This document shows positions 1-6,097 of a stretch of 8,482 nucleotides of DNA, piece by piece. Source of the DNA: Dehalococcoidia bacterium (GTDB taxonomy: Bacteria; Chloroflexota; Dehalococcoidia; UBA3495); assembly GCA_028822675.1 (NCBI GenBank), contig JAPKDE010000106.1, positions 1-8,482 of the forward strand, read 5' to 3'. Position numbers and translations under genes: made by a program. Within the stretch, counting starts at the first letter, position 1. Every line of letters begins with the position of its first letter. Below the pieces are notes generated by a model. It ran no database searches. It was given only the letters and a program-made list of their open reading frames with translations, and was not told the DNA's origin.

Positions 1-1
1 T

Positions 2-688
2 CTGGAGCTTATCTATCTTGAAAGGTTCTCTGTGGAGCACACGGTTCAAGACGTCGTGACCACGATGCAGACGTTGGCGAAGAAGGACTTCAACACCTTG
101 GCGGTAGATTGCCCAGACGCTGTGGGTTCAGTCCGCGCCGATGTCACCAAGATCAGGCAAGGTCTATTCAAACTGCTCAGCAACGCCGGCAAGTTTACTG
201 AGCAAGGGAATATTACAGTCACAGTGACAGACTATGATGCCGGAGAGGTAACAACTACCTACGAATTCATCGTGTTTTTTGATGGCAGCGCTGGTTTCGC
301 TACTGGAGGTGGCTGGATTGATTCGCCAGCAGGCGCATACACTGCTGATTCATCGCTCAGTGGCAAATCATCGTTCAGGTTTGTCGCCAAGTACAAGAAT
401 GGAGCGAATACCCCGGACGACAACACTGAGTCCCAGTTCCGCGCTGCCGGCTTCAACTTCCATAGCACCGACTATCAATTTCTAATGGTTGCTGGGGCCA
501 AGACCCAGTTCAAGGGGACCGGATCAGTCAATGGCGTTGACGGCTATGGCTTCTTGCTGACCGGCATAGACGGCAAGGTCACCGGAGGTGGCGGCATAGT
601 TTACGACAACGACATTGGAGCCTCGGATGACATCGACTCATCAGATCAGCAGGAGCTGATTAAAGGCGATATCGTTATTCACAAATAA
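2..688 (+). CDS. Chimeric reading frame: histidine-kinase fragment joined to a PKD-protein C-terminal surface domain (5' partial)
   Basis: The frame is open from the window edge. A GTG lies at 32, but codons from position 2 (LELIYLERFS) already read as the hybrid-kinase linker, so the gene starts upstream. Numbering from that GTG, residues 1-62 match the region before and including the N-box of sensor kinases (R35-A-D-V-T-K-I-R-Q, then LLSNAGKFTEQG at 48-59, N-box Asn51). No later ATP-binding boxes (DxGxG, GxGLG) follow. From about residue 62 the protein is a different family: a PKD-like end (TVTVTD, then TYEFIVFF) and a domain with GGGWI-SPAGAY (92-103), NFHSTDY, a YGFLLT-DG core and the terminal IVIHK. 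In secreted repeat proteins that domain closes the chain. A cytoplasmic kinase core fused to an extracellular domain makes little functional sense, so I infer a rearrangement scar, pseudogene or misassembly. Compared with family members as I recall them, roughly 13 residues (a DKFRIKIW-like strand) are missing before IVYDN near residue 190. Confidence 0.75.
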   Translation: MELIYLERFSVEHTVQDVVTTMQTLAKKDFNTLAVDCPDAVGSVRADVTKIRQGLFKLLSNAGKFTEQGNITVTVTDYDAGEVTTTYEFIVFFDGSAGFATGGGWIDSPAGAYTADSSLSGKSSFRFVAKYKNGANTPDDNTESQFRAAGFNFHSTDYQFLMVAGAKTQFKGTGSVNGVDGYGFLLTGIDGKVTGGGGIVYDNDIGASDDIDSSDQQELIKGDIVIHK

Positions 689-720
689 CAGCAACTGACT
701 CTCCGGCCAAGTAAAACCAA

Positions 721-741
721 TTCCTAGCCTTCGGGCAGGAA
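721..741 (+). terminator. UUCG-tetraloop hairpin after the chimeric frame
   Basis: The arms TTCCT-(A)-GCC and GGC-AGGAA pair over 8 bp with one bulged A and a TTCG loop closed by C-G, a very stable tetraloop. It starts 32 nt after the TAA stop. No T run follows on the + strand. On the - strand the hairpin is followed by TTGGTTTT, so it could also act as a back-up terminator for the leftward operon. Its role as a terminator is inferred. Confidence 0.45.
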
Positions 742-836
742 CGAGGGTTGTTGGCGGAACGGACCTGACTTATGTGAATCCCTAGACAAGCTTAGGACGA
801 GCGGGTCTCCAGATTGGAACCATCAGAAATCTGCAC

Positions 837-867
837 AAAAATCGGCGCAGCCCAACGTTTCTGCGGC
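837..867 (-). terminator. Probable rho-independent terminator of the metal operon
   Basis: Read on the - strand, CGCAG (865-861) pairs with CTGCG (850-846). An extra outer G-C pair sits beyond one C-C mismatch, and the loop is about 10 nt. A run of five T (841-837) follows 4 nt after the stem. It begins about 10 nt after the stop of the last operon gene. The stem is short, so the call is moderate. Confidence 0.4.
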
Positions 868-877
868 TGAGCGGTGG

Positions 878-1759
878 TTAGCTGTCGGTGGGCTCAGCTA
901 TGATTCGGACGGTCTCGGCCAGGTTCCGGTTGGTATCTCGAGTCTCCGGGTTCTCATCCCCAAGGGAGGTTGCTCCGACCATGCGGTACATGTCGGCCAC
1001 TCCTTTGAAAATGTTGGGTGTTAGGCCCAGGTCCCGGAATGTGGCTTCAATTTCTTCCATCTCACTGACCCAGCGACGAGACTTGGCGGGCATTGATGGA
1101 ATCCAGCTTTCCATACGGTCAATGACAGATTGATGGCCGTTGGTAAATTCGACCATCAGCTCCTCGCTGAGGCCCATTTTTTCGGCAGCTATCAGGAGTT
1201 CGGTGTGCAAGGCAGCCGTACCCTTGGTCATGGCCGCGTAGCACATCTTGATGCCGGAAGCGCGGCCCAGTTGGTCGCCCAGGTTGCGGACGTCCAGTCC
1301 AAAGTCACGGAGTTGTACCATCTCGGTGGCGTTATCTCCGGATACGTAGAGCCTGGGGCTGGAACCGTTGCGGGGCGGGGGTCCAATTATTGAGGCGTCC
1401 ACGTAGCGCGCGCCGCCTTCATTCAACACTTTTTGCATCTCAGCGCTCAGTGACGGGGCAATGGCGTTACACTCGGCGAACAGCAGGTCGGTGCCAGTGG
1501 CTTTCACGGCGTCGGCTATCTCGTGGCACAGACCAGGAACAGCCTCTGAGACAGTTACAGACATCACCACGTCAGACTGTTCAACCAGGTCATTCATGTT
1601 GGGGACGTCTATGATCCCGGCCTTTTCGGAAAGCCCACGAGTGCGGACACTGCGGCCCGTCAGACAGGTGAAGACTTTCAGTTCGTTTTCTCTGAGAAGT
1701 TGGCCTATGGCGTGCCCCATATCGCCGGGGCTGAGGATAGCAACTGATTCGATGGACAA
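878..1759 (-). CDS. NAD(P)-binding 6-phosphogluconate dehydrogenase-like protein with DUF1932 C-terminal domain
   Basis: This is a 293-residue cytoplasmic protein of the beta-hydroxyacid dehydrogenase superfamily. It should oxidise or reduce a hydroxy acid with NAD(P); the substrate cannot be read from sequence. The N-terminal Rossmann fold has the dinucleotide loop SPGDMGHAIG (10-19, Gly12-x2-Gly15-x3-Gly19). The substrate-loop equivalent is DASIIGPPPRNG (121-132). The probable catalytic lysine is Lys171 in SGIKMCYAAMTKG, the pattern of the DUF1932 branch rather than the GxxxKxxxN of classic members. The helical C-terminal domain follows to the end, and length is normal for the family. The start is TTG at 1759: no ATG or GTG lies in frame nearby, and an AAGGGAG ribosome site sits 6 nt upstream. 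It is the last gene of the leftward operon, 88 bp after the DinB-like gene. A lone TTGACT in that gap has no good -10 partner, so read-through from upstream is likely. Confidence 0.88.
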   Translation of the reverse strand: MSIESVAILSPGDMGHAIGQLLRENELKVFTCLTGRSVRTRGLSEKAGIIDVPNMNDLVEQSDVVMSVTVSEAVPGLCHEIADAVKATGTDLLFAECNAIAPSLSAEMQKVLNEGGARYVDASIIGPPPRNGSSPRLYVSGDNATEMVQLRDFGLDVRNLGDQLGRASGIKMCYAAMTKGTAALHTELLIAAEKMGLSEELMVEFTNGHQSVIDRMESWIPSMPAKSRRWVSEMEEIEATFRDLGLTPNIFKGVADMYRMVGATSLGDENPETRDTNRNLAETVRIIAEPTDS

Positions 1760-1765
1760 TTCAGA

Positions 1766-1772
1766 CTCCCTT
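1766..1772 (-). promoter_or_regulatory. Ribosome binding site that decides a TTG start
   Basis: AAGGGAG on the - strand lies 6 nt before the TTG at 1759-1757. The only nearby ATG, upstream at 1781, is in another frame and stops after six codons. This supports the TTG as the true start of the DUF1932-type gene. Confidence 0.7.
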
Positions 1773-1847
1773 GGTTTCCATGTTTTAATTTTAAACGCTA
1801 ATGATTATTGTAGTCCCTAAGTCAAAGCACTACGTGATGTATTTTGC

Positions 1848-2375
1848 CTATCTGTGCCAGCCGATACCCCGGTAGTAACCCCGCAGGTAGGCCACTTGGC
1901 CGCCGTGAGCAATGTTGTCCCAGATCAGGTTCCCCAAAGCTTCAGCCACCGTCAGGGTGTCCGGCAATGCGGGGAAGGGTATGACACGGGTTAATTCTTG
2001 CTCTGTGAGTGAATTAAGGTACTCCGTGGCCGCCGCGTTAACGGCATCGAAGTAGGCCATCACCACCGATTTGGCTGGCGATTGCCAGGCTTCCGCCCGT
2101 TCATTGCTCCAACCAAGCCCAAACTCTTGTGGGTCGTCGGGCATGTTGAATTTCTCGTGCCAGGCATCGGTGGTCCATAGCTGGGGTTTTTCCGTCAGCC
2201 GAAAGTTTATGAACCGGTCGGCCACTCTGGTCATATGCCAGATCAGCCAGCTCATGGAGTTGGAATCGACGTTGGGGCGAGCGACCATGGTGGCTTCATC
2301 AACTTCCACCACTGCCAACGTCACCATCTCCCAGTTGCGCTCAAGGGCAGCTAGGGCTGTAGAGTTTCCAGCCAT
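1848..2375 (-). CDS. DinB-fold (DinB_2/DUF664-like) putative metal-dependent protein
   Basis: This is a 175-residue soluble protein of the DinB/YfiT four-helix superfamily. Members usually bind a divalent metal (often Zn or Ni) through three histidines and include thiol transferases and enzymes of unknown substrate. Two conserved sites are visible: WHMTRVADR in helix 2 (His47, Asp53) and DNIAHGGQVAYLRG near the C-terminus (His157, Gln160), the usual H-x-GQ-x4-RG signature. The third ligand is not obvious. The ATG at 2375 has AGAGGGGA about 6 nt upstream. It starts 35 bp after the metal-permease stop, so it is most likely co-transcribed with the Zur/Znu genes. That makes a zinc-dependent or zinc-sparing role attractive, but this is inference from position only. 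The exact reaction is unknown. Confidence 0.85.
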   Translation of the reverse strand: MAGNSTALAALERNWEMVTLAVVEVDEATMVARPNVDSNSMSWLIWHMTRVADRFINFRLTEKPQLWTTDAWHEKFNMPDDPQEFGLGWSNERAEAWQSPAKSVVMAYFDAVNAAATEYLNSLTEQELTRVIPFPALPDTLTVAEALGNLIWDNIAHGGQVAYLRGYYRGIGWHR

Positions 2376-2410
2376 GATTTTCCCCTCTCATCTCTCGGTT
2401 GGCTAAGTCG

Positions 2411-3286
2411 TTAGTCGGGTTCGCCTGGGCTGGGCTGGCCAACGGTCACCGGGTGGGTGTCAAAGACTGGGTTGGGCACTCGTTTTGGCCGCAGGTTGGT
2501 GTAGGCCATGACCAGGGCAAACACCCCAGCCTCAACCAAAACCACCGTAGCCCCCGACGAGACATCGATAAAGAAGCTCAGATAGATACCGACAAACCCG
2601 CACGCAGCGCCCAGCCCTGTCGAGAGCAGCAACACCGACTGGAACCGGTCACTCAGCATTCTCGCTGATACCGGTGGAATTACGGTGGCTCCGGCGATCA
2701 GCAGTACTCCCAGCACCTGCATAGAGACCACGATCGTGGCTGCCAGCACTAATGAGAACAGGGTTTCCACCCAGCCGGTTGGCACGCCGTAGAACTGGGC
2801 CACCTCACCGTCAAAGGTCGCAAACAAGAAGTGTTTGTAGGCCACAAACAGCACGGCGATGGTCGCCAGGGCCACCACTACAATGGCCATTAAATCGCCC
2901 GCACTCACGCCCAGGATGTTGCCAAAGAGCGCAGCCTCAAAGTCCCTGGTGAAGGACTTATAGCGGCTGATGAGCACGATTCCAATGGCAAAGCTGGCCG
3001 TGGTGATCACACCGATGGCCGCATCAGCCGCAATCTTGCGTTTCTTGGCGGTAAGCGCGATCAACTGGGCACAGAAGAAACCCCAGACAGTTGCGCCGAC
3101 CAGGAAGTTGATAGACAGCACGAAACTGACCACCGCCCCGCCGAGCACCGCGTGGGAAAGGCCGTGTCCGATGTAGGACATACGTCTTAGAACAATGTAC
3201 ACGCCAATCAATCCACAGAGGCCACCTACCATTGTTGCCGCAATTATTCCGCGGACAAAGAACTGATACTCAAAAGGCTCAAACAT
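2411..3286 (-). CDS. znuB: Zinc/manganese ABC transporter permease (ABC-3 family, ZnuB-like)
   Basis: This 291-residue inner-membrane protein forms the channel of a high-affinity Zn (or Mn) importer. Hydrophobic segments run along most of the chain. ABC-3 family landmarks are present: YIVLRRMSYIGHGLSHAVLGG (30-50, after the first membrane segment), DAAIGVI, LFGNILG, and GATVIPPVSARML near the last third. The cytoplasmic C-terminus is short and Pro-rich. The frame stays open upstream to 3448, but that extension is only the other frame of the ATPase gene's repetitive His-rich tail. The ATG at 3286 is preferred because it begins MFEPFEYQFFVRG, as family members do, has GAGG 7-8 nt upstream, and overlaps the ATPase stop by 8 nt (ATGTTTGA), a typical translational-coupling overlap. 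Whether the metal is Zn or Mn cannot be told from this subunit. Confidence 0.92.
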   Translation of the reverse strand: MFEPFEYQFFVRGIIAATMVGGLCGLIGVYIVLRRMSYIGHGLSHAVLGGAVVSFVLSINFLVGATVWGFFCAQLIALTAKKRKIAADAAIGVITTASFAIGIVLISRYKSFTRDFEAALFGNILGVSAGDLMAIVVVALATIAVLFVAYKHFLFATFDGEVAQFYGVPTGWVETLFSLVLAATIVVSMQVLGVLLIAGATVIPPVSARMLSDRFQSVLLLSTGLGAACGFVGIYLSFFIDVSSGATVVLVEAGVFALVMAYTNLRPKRVPNPVFDTHPVTVGQPSPGEPD

Positions 3287-4424
3287 TGCTAGCCTCGTCT
3301 TTATCGCCAATACCATGCTCATGGGGATGGTCGGCCTCGCCACCGGAACCAGCGTCATGCTCATGGCCATGGTCCGCCTCGCCGCCGGAACCAGCGTCAG
3401 GCCCAAGGGCATGATCCGCCTCACCAGTAGGATGGGCCATGTGTTCATGGTCGTGGTTAGCGTGGGCGCTGGCGTCGGTCCGGTGAACCCGAACGTGACG
3501 CGCTTCTAAATTCGGATCAAACCCCTGTTGGCGGAGATGTCCAGCTTCTTCATGGGGGTCGCCACCAGGTTCGTGAACGTGGACCGGCGGCACCGCGGTC
3601 ACACCGTTGGTTCCACCGCTTCTCCCGTAGAAATGGGGGCTTTCAGCCACGATGGTCATGCCTTCATAGTGGATCACCGGCATCTCAGCTCCGTAGGTCA
3701 TTCGCAGCACCTCAGTGGTTATCACTTCAGAGGGCGGCCCCTCGGCCAGAATCCGCCCTGCCAGGCAGACGATCCAGGGCAGGTGGACCGCCACGGCGTT
3801 TATTTCGTGGGTGGTGATAATGATAGTCACGCCATCGTGGTTCAGGTCATGTAGCAGGTGCATGACATCGTCCCGAGTCTTGATGTCCACTCCAGAAGTC
3901 GGCTCGTCCAACAACAACAATTCGGGGCTGCTAATTAGCGCACGGGCCAGGAACACTCGCTGTTGCTGACCGCCGGACAACTCTCGGATGTGCCGGTCGG
4001 CCAGGTTCAGGATTCCCAGGCGGCCCATCATTTCCGCGGCTAGTTCTTTCTCTTCCTTCTTGTACCAGGGGAACAGTCGATTCTCCATCGTCCGGCCCAT
4101 CATCACAACTTCGTGGACGGTCACCGGGAAGTTCCAGTCAATGGTCTCCAGTTGGGGGACATAGCCCACTCTGGGACGTTTCTTGGCCGTGGAAACGCCT
4201 TTGACCAGGACTTCGCCCTCGTAAACGTCAACCGCTCCTAGCACCGTACGCAGCAGAGTGGTTTTGCCCGAGCCGCTGGGCCCCAGAAGGCCAACAAAGT
4301 CGCCCGGCATAATCTTTAGACTGACGTCGGTCAGTACCCGTTGCTTCTCATAGCCGCAGGTGACTGAGTTGATTTCCACGATGGGCTCTCCGGGCCCGGG
4401 GTGATGTGGCATCGGATGTAGCAT
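3279..4424 (-). CDS. znuC: Zinc/manganese ABC transporter ATP-binding protein (ZnuC-like) with long His-rich C-terminal tail
   Basis: This 381-residue cytoplasmic ATPase powers metal import through the adjacent permease. Residues about 15-255 are a standard ABC domain: Walker A GPSGSGKT (48-55), Q-loop Gln91, signature LSGGQ (149-153), Walker B LLLLDEP (169-175), D-loop SGVD and H-loop His206. Typical ZnuC/MntB proteins end near 250 residues. This one continues for about 120 residues with 18 histidines between 282 and 370, ending in three 14-residue units (335-348, 349-362, 363-376). A His-rich tail on the cytoplasmic ATPase is unusual: in Zn importers such stretches normally lie in the binding-protein loop, and the lipoprotein here lacks one. 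I infer metal buffering or sensing at the cytoplasmic exit. The short N-terminal leader also holds HPMPHHPGPG. The ATG at 4424 follows AAGGA by 5 nt. It lies 63 bp after the lipoprotein gene and overlaps the permease gene by 8 nt. Confidence 0.93.
   Translation of the reverse strand: MLHPMPHHPGPGEPIVEINSVTCGYEKQRVLTDVSLKIMPGDFVGLLGPSGSGKTTLLRTVLGAVDVYEGEVLVKGVSTAKKRPRVGYVPQLETIDWNFPVTVHEVVMMGRTMENRLFPWYKKEEKELAAEMMGRLGILNLADRHIRELSGGQQQRVFLARALISSPELLLLDEPTSGVDIKTRDDVMHLLHDLNHDGVTIIITTHEINAVAVHLPWIVCLAGRILAEGPPSEVITTEVLRMTYGAEMPVIHYEGMTIVAESPHFYGRSGGTNGVTAVPPVHVHEPGGDPHEEAGHLRQQGFDPNLEARHVRVHRTDASAHANHDHEHMAHPTGEADHALGPDAGSGGEADHGHEHDAGSGGEADHPHEHGIGDKDEASNV
3297..3422 (-). repeat. Three tandem 42-bp repeats encoding a His-rich tail
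   Basis: Units lie at 3381-3422, 3339-3380 and 3297-3338. They encode EADHALGPDAGSGG, EADHGHEHDAGSGG and EADHPHEHGIGDKD. The two later units are the most alike at DNA level; the first has lost its HxH pair. The exact 42-bp phase keeps the frame, as expected for expansion by slippage or unequal recombination. Confidence 0.85.
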
Positions 4425-4447
4425 GGTTTTCCTTATCTATGTCCTTA

Positions 4448-4467
4448 AAAGGAACCGCGGTCCCTTT
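4448..4467 (-). promoter_or_regulatory. Intra-operon hairpin between the lipoprotein and ATPase genes
   Basis: On the - strand AAAGGGACCG is followed directly by CGGTTCCTTT, a 20-bp palindrome with a single G-T mismatch that becomes a G-U pair in RNA. The RNA stem is at least 7 bp, followed on the transcript by TTAAGG. It lies 20 nt after the lipoprotein stop and 23 nt before the ATPase start. Such hairpins after binding-protein genes commonly protect the upstream mRNA or partly terminate transcription; that role is inferred here. Confidence 0.5.
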
Positions 4468-4487
4468 GGTTAATCCTCGTTTCTGGT

Positions 4488-5516
4488 CTATTGCGGGTAG
4501 ACCGCCCCACTCTCGCCGTCAAACACGTTTTCTATGTTCAGCGCGATCACGGCGCTGGCATCTCCGCCCAGGGCCGGGATCATGGCAGCCAAGTTATTCT
4601 GCATCAAACCCAGGTAGGTGTGCTCCGGGTCGCCGGGTTTACCGGGTAGATCATCGTCGGCCAGGTCATCTACGAATTTGGCGTTGGCCTCACTGGCGAT
4701 GGCTTCCAACACGTCGCTGGAAAAGACTTCTGAGCCAAACACAGCCGGCAAGCCCAAGTCCTTGACCTGGTCAATCAATTCGGCAACCTCCCTGACGGAG
4801 GGCTGGGAGAAGTTTGACGGCTGGACCGCCCCAATTACTTCCATGCCGTATTGCTGGGCGAAATAAGCCCAGGAGTCGTGGTAGGTCAGCAGTTTCCGGT
4901 TCTGCTCCGGCACCGTGGCCACAGCAATCCGAATGGCTTTGTCCATCTGAGTAACTTTTTCACGAAAACGACTCAGGTTCTCGGCGAAATAGGCTGCGTT
5001 TTTAGGGTCGAGAGCCACCATCTGGTCGTGCACAAGTTCAGCGTAGCTCAGGCCCAGGTTTGGGTCCGGCCAGAGGTGGGGGTTCGGGTGGCCTCCTGAC
5101 TCCGGGAATGAGAAATCAAACCGCCACTGCTCGGGCGACACAGTCTGTTCGCCCAGAGACAGAATCACCGCGTCTGGTCTTTTGTTTGACTCTGCCAGAG
5201 CCAGCGTCGGCTCCTCTAGGAATAGGCCGTTGATGATTATCAAGTCAGCCTGGGCCATGAGCTTGGCCATGGACGGAGTTGGCTCAAAGGTATGGGAATT
5301 TACTCCCTCAGGGACGACACCTTCCAGACTGACTCTAGAGCCGCCGATATTCTCGACGATGCTGGTGATGGGCGACACGGTGGTCACGACAATTAAACGG
5401 CTGTCTTGTTGCTTGATATTTTGAGATGATTCCGAACTGTCGCTGCCACAGGCCACGATTGCCATCGCCGTCACTAGCACGGCCCAGAATCTGAAGCTAG
5501 AAAAGATACGCTGCAT
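4488..5516 (-). CDS. znuA: Zinc (or manganese) ABC transporter substrate-binding lipoprotein (ZnuA-like)
   Basis: This 342-residue extracytoplasmic metal-capture protein belongs to the cluster A-I (TroA/ZnuA) family. Residues 1-22 are a lipoprotein signal peptide with the lipobox IVAC (Cys23), then a Ser-rich linker. Ligand positions of the family are recognisable: His75 in VNSHTFEPTPS, His147 in NPHLWPDP and His213 in LLTYHDSWAYFAQQYGM, with an acidic site in the FVDDLADDD stretch. A histidine as third ligand favours Zn; MntC-type Mn proteins usually have Glu there. The charged His-rich loop of many ZnuA proteins is reduced to SGGHPNPH. The ATG at 5516 follows the regulator's TAA with no gap, and only a weak GAGAAA lies upstream, so translation is probably coupled to the regulator gene. 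It is followed by a hairpin and then the ATPase gene. Confidence 0.93.
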   Translation of the reverse strand: MQRIFSSFRFWAVLVTAMAIVACGSDSSESSQNIKQQDSRLIVVTTVSPITSIVENIGGSRVSLEGVVPEGVNSHTFEPTPSMAKLMAQADLIIINGLFLEEPTLALAESNKRPDAVILSLGEQTVSPEQWRFDFSFPESGGHPNPHLWPDPNLGLSYAELVHDQMVALDPKNAAYFAENLSRFREKVTQMDKAIRIAVATVPEQNRKLLTYHDSWAYFAQQYGMEVIGAVQPSNFSQPSVREVAELIDQVKDLGLPAVFGSEVFSSDVLEAIASEANAKFVDDLADDDLPGKPGDPEHTYLGLMQNNLAAMIPALGGDASAVIALNIENVFDGESGAVYPQ

Positions 5517-5969
5517 TTATTTTTGTTTCTCGTTGGATTTGGGCTCGGCCTCTTGGCAATCGACGCAAACACCGGTGACGGCGAAATGCTCCAAGTCAGG
5601 CTCGAATCCAAACTCTTTATTCAGGGTGTCTCGAAACTCTGCCAAGTAGTGGGGGCTCAAGTTGAACGCGCCGTTACAGGCCCTACAGACCATATGGTGA
5701 TGGTGTCCGTCGGGGTCGGTCAGCTCAAAATGCAGCCGGTCGCCAATGGCTACCTCGGTCACCACACCCAAATCTTTGAACAGGTGTAGAGTCCGGTAGA
5801 CAGTGGCGATATCCATGTACGGATAGGCTTTTTGGGCCGCCTGAAAGACTTCATCCACGCCCATATGGCCGTCGCTGGAGGCGATTATGGAGAGGACGAT
5901 GAGTCGTTGGGGGGTTAGTCGGTGACCATTCAGGCGCAGGGTCTCGATGGCTTGTTCGTGCTTAATCAT
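5517..5969 (-). CDS. zur: Fur-family metal-responsive repressor, probably Zur
   Basis: This 150-residue DNA-binding regulator should repress its own operon when metal is plentiful. The N-terminal winged helix has RLTPQRLIVLSII (17-29) and the recognition helix DIATVYRTLHLFKDLGVV (53-70). The regulatory metal region holds His80, Glu82 and GHHHHMVC (88-95). Two CxxC pairs, Cys95/Cys98 and Cys135/Cys138, form the structural zinc site. Length is normal. Assignment to Zur rather than Fur, Mur or PerR rests on the directly following ZnuABC-type genes, so it is an inference. The ATG at 5969 has no clear Shine-Dalgarno. The promoter and a near-perfect palindromic operator lie 58-111 bp upstream. The stop abuts the start of the lipoprotein gene. 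Confidence 0.92.
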   Translation of the reverse strand: MIKHEQAIETLRLNGHRLTPQRLIVLSIIASSDGHMGVDEVFQAAQKAYPYMDIATVYRTLHLFKDLGVVTEVAIGDRLHFELTDPDGHHHHMVCRACNGAFNLSPHYLAEFRDTLNKEFGFEPDLEHFAVTGVCVDCQEAEPKSNEKQK

Positions 5970-6026
5970 AGGTTTATTACGTGTAACACGAGGGTGGTGC
6001 TGGATATTTCAGTCATGCGATTAAAA

Positions 6027-6050
6027 GTTATTGCAACCAGTTGCGATAAC
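6027..6050. promoter_or_regulatory. Palindromic operator, probable Zur/Fur box
   Basis: This is a 24-bp near-perfect inverted repeat: GTTAT-T-GCAAC, a 2-bp centre (CA), then GTTGC-G-ATAAC. Each side has two perfectly matched 5-bp arm blocks broken by one mismatch. It starts 2 bp after the -10 of the regulator promoter and so covers the transcription start, an ideal position for repression. The GTTAT/ATAAC ends resemble several described Zur boxes; the GCAAC/GTTGC core does not match the best-known ones I recall. Confidence 0.7.
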
Positions 6051-6052
6051 TA

Positions 6053-6080
6053 ATTCTAGCATTAAGGTTTATGAAGTCAA
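6053..6080 (-). promoter_or_regulatory. Sigma70-like promoter of the zur-znu operon
   Basis: On the - strand, -35 TTGACT (6080-6075), a 16-bp spacer and -10 TAGAAT (6058-6053), each 5 of 6 to consensus. The start point should fall near 6046, inside the palindrome, leaving a leader of roughly 77 nt before the regulator ATG. Confidence 0.65.
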
Positions 6081-6097
6081 TTCAATTTGAGTCGGTG

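Noticed and set aside
32..688. Complete gene starting at the GTG at 32
   Set aside because: The codons before it, back to position 2, read as kinase linker sequence, and there is no in-frame stop, so the frame is open at its 5' end.
781..796. CCTA...TAGG inverted repeat as a terminator
   Set aside because: Only 4 bp of pairing around an 8-nt loop, which is expected by chance.
1130..1820. Plus-strand open frames opposite the dehydrogenase-like gene
   Set aside because: No domain, no convincing start context, and full overlap with a recognised gene on the other strand.
1781..1847. Separate promoter for the DUF1932-type gene
   Set aside because: A TTGACT is present on the - strand, but the nearest AT-rich -10 candidates (TACAAT, AATAAT) are only 7-10 bp away, too close for a sigma70 promoter.
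3287..3448. N-terminal extension of the permease to 345 residues
   Set aside because: The extra 54 residues are the alternative frame of the ATPase His-rich repeats. They show repeated Met/Pro-rich blocks unlike any permease, and the ATG at 3286 has a ribosome site and a normal family N-terminus.
3232..3509. Plus-strand open frames opposite the ATPase tail
   Set aside because: They mirror the 42-bp repeats, have repetitive low-complexity content, and lie entirely opposite confidently identified genes.
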